From Sphingobacteriales bacterium (GTDB taxonomy: Bacteria; Bacteroidota; Bacteroidia; Chitinophagales; UBA2359): a DNA stretch of 64,000 nt. Where the stretch lies: positions 164,001 through 228,000 of the forward strand of contig JADJTG010000013.1 in assembly GCA_016711285.1 (NCBI GenBank), in the 5' to 3' direction. Numbering within the stretch: the first letter of the stretch is position 1; the number at the start of each line of letters is the position of its first letter. The notes below the pieces were generated by a model. It did no database searches. It was not told where the DNA came from and saw only the letters and a list, made by a program, of their open reading frames with translations. Positions 58,020 to 64,000 of the stretch are shown here, piece after piece. The position numbers and the translations under genes are program-made.

Positions 58020-58595
58020 ATGAAATATTTACAAAATATTTATTTTTATACCATTGTTGGTGCAATTTTGGTAAGTTTATTTGCTGCTTGCAGCAATCAG
58101 GAATATAAAGAGTATCGGGCACAGTATGAGCCGCTTAGTGATAAATATGCCGGCGTACATTGGACTCCTATGGACTCTACACCCGTGAGCAAACGCTATG
58201 CTGCCAAACTGAATAATCAGTTTTTGATTAAATGGGTATGGTTGGATTCCGACAAACGTATCGTGCGCGAATATGTGGAACTAGATAAAAAACGCGATGG
58301 ATTATATACTGAATATTATTCCAATGGCGGCAAACGCCGTTTTGCTCAATATGCCGATGGGCTAAAAAACGGTGTGGAGTATGAGTGGTATCCTAGCGGA
58401 GAGTTGTATAAAAAAACGAATTATTTAGACGGCAGAAAAAACGGTGAATACATGGGTTGGTATAAAAATGGCAATCCGCAGTATTATGGCATTTTGGAAA
58501 ATGAACGCCCTAAAGGTGAAATGAAATACTGGAACGAAGAGGGCGAATCTCAAACTATGATGACAAATATGAAAGAAATTCGCGACAAGCAATAA
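58020..58595 (+). CDS. MORN-repeat lipoprotein (YwqK-like)
   Basis: A 191-residue protein with a lipobox (LFAAC, Cys23) and, from about residue 95, at least four 22-24 residue MORN-type repeats such as GLYTEYYSNGGKRRFAQYAD, GVEYEWYPSGELYKKTNYLD and GEYMGWYKNGNPQYYGILEN. This repeat variant is often annotated as a toxin-antitoxin YwqK-family antitoxin, but no toxin gene is next to it, so a structural or binding role at the envelope is as likely. It converges with the ABC ATPase gene. Confidence 0.87.
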   Translation: MKYLQNIYFYTIVGAILVSLFAACSNQEYKEYRAQYEPLSDKYAGVHWTPMDSTPVSKRYAAKLNNQFLIKWVWLDSDKRIVREYVELDKKRDGLYTEYYSNGGKRRFAQYADGLKNGVEYEWYPSGELYKKTNYLDGRKNGEYMGWYKNGNPQYYGILENERPKGEMKYWNEEGESQTMMTNMKEIRDKQ

Positions 58596-58621
58596 AATGC
58601 TGTTTCTTTGATCGAGTGTTG

Positions 58622-59245
58622 CTATTTGTAGTGATTCATGTGTATTTGATAGTTGCAAAAATCATATTCTTCGCTTCTGTTGGAGGCTACTACCAATAAA
58701 CGTCCATTGCTGTATTGCCGGATTAAGCTATGATACCAAGCTATGCCTTTATCATCTAAATTGGTACAGGGTTCGTCTAACAACAATAAATTTCCTTGCG
58801 ATAAAAAAGCTAATCCTAATTTTACACGTTGTTTCATTCCTGAAGAAAAATGACTCAGAGGTTTGTGGGCTGCGTGGGTAAGCTCTACCCTATCTAACCA
58901 TTGCTGCTCATTTTGTAAAGCGGGGTGTAGTGTTTTGAATTGATAATGAAACTTTAATAATTCGCTCAAAGTAAATTCTTCTATCAGCTCTATATACGGT
59001 GCTGCCCACAGCAGATGTGCCGCCACTTGTGATTCGGCTAAAGGCTGCTGCTGCCACTCGTAGGTGCGAAGCCCCTGCGATACCGACAAATAGGCGGCGA
59101 TAATTTGCAGCAATGTTGATTTTCCGCTTCCGTTGTTGCCCAGCAATGCGTAGCTGCTGTCGCTGCTGAAATTATAACTCAACCGGCGAAATATCCAATC
59201 GTTGCCGTAGCGTTTGCTAATGTTCGACAGCGTGAGCTTTAGCAT
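58622..59245 (-). CDS. ABC transporter ATP-binding protein
   Basis: A 207-residue ATPase with Walker A GNNGSGKST (37-45), signature FSSGMKQR and Walker B LLLLDEP. It is short and most like the CcmA or export-type group. No permease gene is adjacent, so its membrane partner is unknown. The start overlaps the end of lpxA by 29 bases, implying translational coupling with lipid A synthesis genes, though a role there is not established. Confidence 0.88.
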   Translation of the reverse strand: MLKLTLSNISKRYGNDWIFRRLSYNFSSDSSYALLGNNGSGKSTLLQIIAAYLSVSQGLRTYEWQQQPLAESQVAAHLLWAAPYIELIEEFTLSELLKFHYQFKTLHPALQNEQQWLDRVELTHAAHKPLSHFSSGMKQRVKLGLAFLSQGNLLLLDEPCTNLDDKGIAWYHSLIRQYSNGRLLVVASNRSEEYDFCNYQIHMNHYK

Positions 59246-60038
59246 GTCCGTTGATACTGTGAAAACCGCGCATAATTCCTTTTTCAGAATTTCTCACAAA
59301 ATCCACTACCAATTTTTTTTCTGCCGAATCGGGTAATTGTGCATTGATATGCTCCAAAGCATGCGAAGTATTGAATCCTTTTACAAACAAATAATCGTAA
59401 ATGCTTTCTATTTGGCTGATGGCTTCGTTGGAAAAACCCCGTCGTTGAAGACCTATTACGTTTACGCCTGCAAAAGATAGCGGTTCGCGGGCTGCTTTTA
59501 CAAAAGGAGGTACATTTTTGCGCACCAAAGAACCTCCCGCTACAAAAGAGTGTGCACCGATGCGAATAAATTGATGCACCGCTACTAAACCCTCCAATAT
59601 TGCCCAGTCTTCTACGCGCACATGTCCCGCCAAATTTACACAATTTGCCAACACACAATGATTGCCGATTTCGCAGTCGTGTGCAATATGGCAATATGCC
59701 ATTATCAAGCAATCATTACCGATACTTGTTTTTTGGTTTTGCTCCGTGCCACGATTGATGGTTACATACTCGCGGATAGTGGTGTTGTCGCCAATTATTA
59801 CTTGCGTGTATTCTCCATAAAATTTCAAATCTTGCGGAATAGCTCCGATAACTGCCCCCGGAAATATTTTACAATTACTTCCTAAACGAGTACCCGACAT
59901 AATCGTCGCATGCGGACCAATCGTGCAACTATCGCCAATTATTACGTCTTTATCAATATATGTAAAAGGAAGTATGTTCACATCTTTGCCGATAATGGCT
60001 TCGGGATGGATAAAACTCATATTAAAAGGTGCGCTCAT
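59217..60038 (-). CDS. lpxA: acyl-[ACP]-UDP-N-acetylglucosamine O-acyltransferase
   Basis: A 273-residue left-handed beta-helix enzyme performing the first step of lipid A synthesis. The hexapeptide repeats run from FIHPEAIIGKDV to about residue 190, with the catalytic His in CHIAHDCEIG and the GAIPQDLKFYGEYT block specific to LpxA. The C-terminal helices end in a short extra tail that overlaps the ABC gene. It lies 138 bases after lpxC-fabZ. Confidence 0.95.
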   Translation of the reverse strand: MSAPFNMSFIHPEAIIGKDVNILPFTYIDKDVIIGDSCTIGPHATIMSGTRLGSNCKIFPGAVIGAIPQDLKFYGEYTQVIIGDNTTIREYVTINRGTEQNQKTSIGNDCLIMAYCHIAHDCEIGNHCVLANCVNLAGHVRVEDWAILEGLVAVHQFIRIGAHSFVAGGSLVRKNVPPFVKAAREPLSFAGVNVIGLQRRGFSNEAISQIESIYDYLFVKGFNTSHALEHINAQLPDSAEKKLVVDFVRNSEKGIMRGFHSINGHAKAHAVEH

Positions 60039-60176
60039 AAAAAATGATTGATTGTAAAAATACCCTTTGTTAGTGTGTGGTGTAGAAATGAATTTTAAAA
60101 ACAGCTATCTTATTTGCTTCAGTCTTTAACAGCTATTTTTGGGTTGTGTTTTTTTATTCGAATAATAAAAATAATT

Positions 60177-61565
60177 CTAATTAGGTTTTCGTTCTATTTT
60201 AGCTGTTAATATGCCTTCTGTTACTAAAGTATCTCCTACCCACGCTTCCGCACGCATTTCGCATAAGCCGCGCCGTATAGGACTAGTGAGCTTTAAATGC
60301 AGTACCAATACATCGCCGGGTACTACGGTTTTTCTGAATTTTGCTTGGTCTATTTTTAAAAAAAATGTCAAATAATTTTGCGGGTCGGGTACGGTGCGCA
60401 ATAACAAAATACCCCCTGCTTGTGCCATCGCTTCTATCTGCAACACACCGGGCATAATCGGGTTGCCCGGAAAATGCCCCGCAAAAAAAGGTTCATTCAT
60501 CGTCACCATTTTCACACCGATTACTTCCTCCTCTGTGAGCTTCACAATTTTATCAACCAACAAGAACGGAAAACGATGCGGAAGGGTTGCCTCTATCTCG
60601 CGAATATCTGCTAAAGGCGGTGCATAAATGTCTATTTTGGGACTTTTGCGGCGTTTTTGGGCTAATCCTTTCTGCAACTGTTTTACAAATTGTACGTTGC
60701 TCGAATGTCCCGGACGCAATGCTACTACCTTTGCCCGAAGGGGCTTGCCCAACAGGGTTAAATCGCCGATTATATCTAAGAGTTTGTGGCGGGCAGCTTC
60801 GTTGGTGTAGCGCAATTCTGTATTATTAAATGCTCCGCTGGGGTGTAGCGTGAGCTGCTCCTGATTGAAATGTTTTGATAATTGTTCTAATTCGGCTTGG
60901 CTCAATGTGCGGTCGGCATATACTACGGCATTTTCTAAATTGGCTCCTTTTATCAAGCCTTTTTCTAACAAACCTTCTATTTCATTTAAAAAACAAAAAG
61001 TACGAGCCGGTGCTACTGCCTCCGAAAAATCTTCCGTAGATCTCCACTCGGCATATTGTGTGCCCATCAGGGTCTTGTTGAATGTAATCGTAGAAGATAC
61101 TTCAAAATGTGTGGCAGGAATGGCTATAATTTCTGCTCCTTTTTCGGCATCGTAAAAATGAACTGCTTCGTCTAATTCAATATAAGTGCGCTCTGCTTCT
61201 TGTGCCACTACGCCTGCTTCTTGTATGAGCCGGATAAAAGGCAATGCACTGCCGTCTATAATCGGTACTTCTATATTATCTATTTCTACCAGCACATTGT
61301 CCACTCCCATGCCTCTGAACGCCGCCAACAAGTGCTCAATCGTATATACTTCTGCGGCACCTTTTTTTAGCATCGTACAGCGTGTTGTATTGTGTACGTT
61401 GTCGGCAATGGCGGCTACTTCGGGACTATCGGGTAAATCTACTCTTTTGAATACAACGCCGCTGTCGGGCGGTGCTCCCCATAATTGAATACGGGTATGA
61501 ACACCGGTGTGTAAGCCGATACCACTGATAGATACTGTATGTTGTAGGGTGTGTTGCTGTTCCAT
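60177..61565 (-). CDS. lpxC/fabZ: bifunctional LpxC deacetylase / FabZ dehydratase
   Basis: A 462-residue fusion characteristic of the Bacteroidota. Residues 1-300 are UDP-3-O-acyl-GlcNAc deacetylase, the committed lipid A step, with GLHTG, the zinc ligands in EHLLAAFRGMG and RHKLLDIIGDL, and GHSSN. Residues 315-462 are the 3-hydroxyacyl-ACP dehydratase: LPHRFPFLLVDKI and the hot-dog active-site helix GHFPGNPIMPGVLQIEAMAQ. A TATCTTTG promoter box lies at 61640-61633. Together with lpxA downstream it forms the lipid A unit. Confidence 0.97.
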   Translation of the reverse strand: MEQQHTLQHTVSISGIGLHTGVHTRIQLWGAPPDSGVVFKRVDLPDSPEVAAIADNVHNTTRCTMLKKGAAEVYTIEHLLAAFRGMGVDNVLVEIDNIEVPIIDGSALPFIRLIQEAGVVAQEAERTYIELDEAVHFYDAEKGAEIIAIPATHFEVSSTITFNKTLMGTQYAEWRSTEDFSEAVAPARTFCFLNEIEGLLEKGLIKGANLENAVVYADRTLSQAELEQLSKHFNQEQLTLHPSGAFNNTELRYTNEAARHKLLDIIGDLTLLGKPLRAKVVALRPGHSSNVQFVKQLQKGLAQKRRKSPKIDIYAPPLADIREIEATLPHRFPFLLVDKIVKLTEEEVIGVKMVTMNEPFFAGHFPGNPIMPGVLQIEAMAQAGGILLLRTVPDPQNYLTFFLKIDQAKFRKTVVPGDVLVLHLKLTSPIRRGLCEMRAEAWVGDTLVTEGILTAKIERKPN

Positions 61566-61632
61566 GGCAACTATTGGTAATAAGATAAATAGAAAAATAT
61601 GAGCCGCTGCTATAAAAAATCGTAAGCGGCTG

Positions 61633-61640
61633 CAAAGATA
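61633..61640 (-). promoter_or_regulatory. -7 promoter box for lpxC-fabZ
   Basis: Minus strand reads TATCTTTG, 67 bases before the ATG at 61565. Confidence 0.52.
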
Positions 61641-61687
61641 CCTACAATGTTGATTTATTGTTAATTAAAATTTTTTACATATTCCTT

Positions 61688-63183
61688 TTATACGTTGTTT
61701 GCCTTTATTTGGGGTGGTGTTTTTTTTGAAAAAACGTCCATTGCTCCAATAAGGGCAATACTCAAAAAAAAGAAAGAACCGACTTCGTCTGTTTCTATCA
61801 TATCGCCTACCAATAAATTGATACTGATGACCAATAAGGACAGCATCGCCGCCAATAGCAAAGCACGCTCCGCCGATTGATGTGTCTGATACAAACGGGC
61901 ATAAGCATTTTGTCCCACCAAGAGCGCGGCAAACAACAGTGCCAAAAAAATAAACAAACCCGGTATGCCCTGCTCTACTGCCGTAAGCAAATAGTAGTTG
62001 TGTACGGTGGAGCGTTCTTCATTGTCGCTCATATACGTAGAAAAGGCATTGCTGGTATAATTTTGGTAGGTATTGGAAAAGGTGTTAGTGCCAAAACCAA
62101 AAAGTGGTTTTTCTGCTGCCATACGTATGCCTGCTATCCAGCGGTGTACGCGCTCCATAAAACTCACATCGCGCCCTTCATAGGTAGCTTCTAAATGGTC
62201 GGCGAAATTTTTGTGGTGAATAGTTTGTTCAAAATCCGGTGCAAATTGCAGATAGCGATAATCCTGTGCGTAATACCACAGTCCTGCTGCTGCTGCTGCC
62301 ATACCTGCCGCCAACACATAGCCCATCCAACGGCGGCGAATCAGCCACACACAAAGGGGCAATGCCATCAAAGCAACATAAGCAGCGCGGGTATAGGATA
62401 ATATAATGGCGGCAAAAAATATAGGAATACTTATATCTATCAGCAAGCGATACAGGCTGCCTGAACGATAATTGTGCCGCAGTGCAAATAAATAGGGCAT
62501 AAATACGGCAATCATCACGGCATAATTGACGTGATTGGGGAAAAAAGGCATCATCGCTTTATTTACAAACTCAAAATCAAAGGCGGTAAATGATTGTCGT
62601 ATGATGGTTTGCAGTGTTACGCCCAACAAGGCTGTCCACACACACCAAAAAATCGGTTTAAAATCAGAGGCTCTTTGAATAATGAAATAACAGAATATTC
62701 CGAATACGCCCAAATACCATGCTTTTGCCAAGAAGAATTTGAAAGAAAGTAAAGCATCTGTGGAAAAAAATATATTTGCCCTATCCAAAACAAATGCAAC
62801 AATGCCAGTGCAGGTAATAGATGACGCGCTTTTGCCGCAGAAAATTTTTCTTTATGAAATAAAAAATAAACACTTCCACCCAGTAGCACCAAAATAGTGA
62901 GGAGTTCGGAGGGTGCGTCGGTTTTAAAACTATCGCTGAAAGATACCTCGAAAGACAGCGGCAACGAAAAAAACAAGGCATATAATACCAAAGGCAAATC
63001 GGCAATGGCGAGCAATACACCCAGCAGTGCCAAAGGAATTGCCAAAGGAAGCAGGTTATCTGATGCAACTGCTGCCCACGCCGCCACACAAATCAATACA
63101 GCCAATGCTGCAAACACGCGCGATGGTGCTATGTGCTTGATAGAGTTGCGGGTTTCTTGTGAAATGGAGGAAAATGTCTGCAC
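61688..63183 (-). CDS. O-antigen ligase/polymerase-like membrane protein (Wzy_C), one apparent frameshift
   Basis: About 498 residues with some 11 membrane helices. The Wzy_C region in the second half has SYTRAAYVALMALPLCVWLI and then the long periplasmic loop with MERVHRWIAGIRMAAEKPLF, GFGTNTF and VHNYYLLTAVEQGIPGLFIF, as in WaaL-type ligases that attach O-antigen or other glycans. The frame changes at an A7 run (62764-62770 on the plus strand); eight would restore a continuous frame through QIYFFSTDALLSFKFF. Substrate and ligase-versus-polymerase role are open. Confidence 0.87.
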
Positions 63184-63334
63184 CTTTTTTTAAAAAAAAT
63201 ATGACTAAATATAGGGCGTGTAAATTTACACTTTTTGAAAAATGGGTAGTGTTGTTTTTTTCTTTTTAGTAAGGCAATTGAATAGTTTTTTAAAAAATTT
63301 ATTTCTGCTTTTATTTTTTATTTATCCGAAATAT

Positions 63335-63934
63335 TTATTCGTAGTTTATATACGTTTTTAGTTCGTTTTTTATTGTTTTGTTCCATTCTTCTTTTAAAAT
63401 ACTCAGCACGATGCTGTCGCGCCTGCTGCCGTCCGGTTTATAAGTATTGCTTCTTAAAATGCCTTCTACCGTGCAGCCAATATTCTTCATTGCCTGAATG
63501 CTTCTTTTATTTTCATTGTCTGCTCTAAATTCTACCCTTTCCATTTTTAAAGTATCAAAAGCAAAGGATAAAAGCAGGTATTTACAGTTTTTGTTGAGTC
63601 CCGTTCCCTGAAATTCTTTTCCATACCAGGTATATCCCAACTGAAGTGTCGCATTTTCTGTTTGAATATCGTAGAATCGTGTGCTTCCGGCGTATTCATT
63701 GGCTCGTTTGTCATAAACGATAAAAGCATATTCTTTTTTATTTGCCCTGCCCTCTAATGCTTTGTTGATATAAATTTTTAAATTTTCGGGAGAATTGGCT
63801 TGTGTGAGGGAATATTTCCACAATTCAGGTTCTTTGATGGAAAAATGTACCAAATTATCAAAGTCGCTTTCTTTGAGTGGTGATAATTTAACTAGGTTGT
63901 TTTCTAAGATATATTCCTTTTCAAAGTCAATCAT
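63335..63934 (-). CDS. GNAT-family N-acetyltransferase (RimJ/RimL type)
   Basis: A 199-residue cytosolic acetyltransferase of the Acetyltransf_3 group: LVKLSPLKESDFDNLVHFS at the start, GSTRFYDIQTENATLQLGYT, the acetyl-CoA loop GKEFQGTGLNKNCKYLLLSF, and RVEFRADNENKRSIQAMKNI followed by GCTVEGILR. Members acetylate protein N-termini, polyamines or antibiotics; the substrate cannot be told here. Confidence 0.92.
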   Translation of the reverse strand: MIDFEKEYILENNLVKLSPLKESDFDNLVHFSIKEPELWKYSLTQANSPENLKIYINKALEGRANKKEYAFIVYDKRANEYAGSTRFYDIQTENATLQLGYTWYGKEFQGTGLNKNCKYLLLSFAFDTLKMERVEFRADNENKRSIQAMKNIGCTVEGILRSNTYKPDGSRRDSIVLSILKEEWNKTIKNELKTYINYE

Positions 63935-64000
63935 AGTATTTAAAATTTTATATTCTGATTGGTTAAAGAATGATGACAGTTTTTTTAAAAAAAATTGGTG

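Overview
The window is a chromosomal segment of a member of the Bacteroidota, probably from one of the free-living, gliding or environmental classes (Chitinophagia or Saprospiria type) rather than the gut Bacteroidales; the exact lineage cannot be read from the sequence. The evidence is type IX secretion genes (porU, porV, gldJ, a PorP/SprF protein), secreted proteins with type A and type B C-terminal sorting domains, the lpxC-fabZ fusion typical of the phylum, and many start-proximal TAnnTTTG boxes, the phylum's -7 promoter element.

Layout. 1-9.2 kb: start of a phosphohexomutase (cut by the left edge), pcm, a type B T9SS cargo protein, a membrane hydrolase, a YdeI-family gene, and a compact cassette of one DUF692/MNIO enzyme gene preceded by two tandem paralogous genes for short exported peptides ending in CxxCGMG; then a glycosyltransferase, two small genes and a type A T9SS cargo protein. 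9.3-16.6 kb: dsbD and a very large alpha-2-macroglobulin. 16.9-24.8 kb: T9SS core, with gldJ and porP/sprF on the minus strand and porU and porV on the plus strand. 24.9-38.9 kb: mixed housekeeping and envelope genes (polysaccharide deacetylase-like protein, sodium symporter, orphan pntA, YceI lipoprotein, saccharopine-dehydrogenase-like enzyme, Wzz-like protein, NDH-2, GT9, aminopeptidase P, pssA). 39.1-52.8 kb: the classic run tRNA-Thr, tRNA-Tyr, tRNA-Gly, tRNA-Thr, tuf, tRNA-Trp, secE, nusG, rplK, rplA, rplJ, rplL, rpoB, rpoC, all on the minus strand. 53-64 kb: an envelope polysaccharide set (radical SAM, flippase, cupin), tsaB with two ArsR regulators, a MORN-repeat lipoprotein, ABC ATPase, lpxA, lpxC-fabZ, an O-antigen-ligase-like protein and an acetyltransferase.

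The most interesting element is the MNIO cassette near 4.5-6.3 kb. It has the organisation of a RiPP (ribosomally made, post-translationally modified peptide) locus: two duplicated precursors with near-identical signal sequences and ends but a diverged middle, directly followed by the modifying-enzyme gene, and then by a gene of the YdeI/OmdA 'bacteriocin-protection' family.

A second general point is sequence quality. Nine otherwise normal genes, including the essential rpoC, are broken. In eight of them single-base changes, mostly in short homopolymers, restore the full family length and motifs. These are far more likely to be sequencing errors than real pseudogenes, and are annotated here as single genes. 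The ninth, dsbD, is different: a stretch that should encode its last membrane helix and linker is absent, so one base change cannot repair it.
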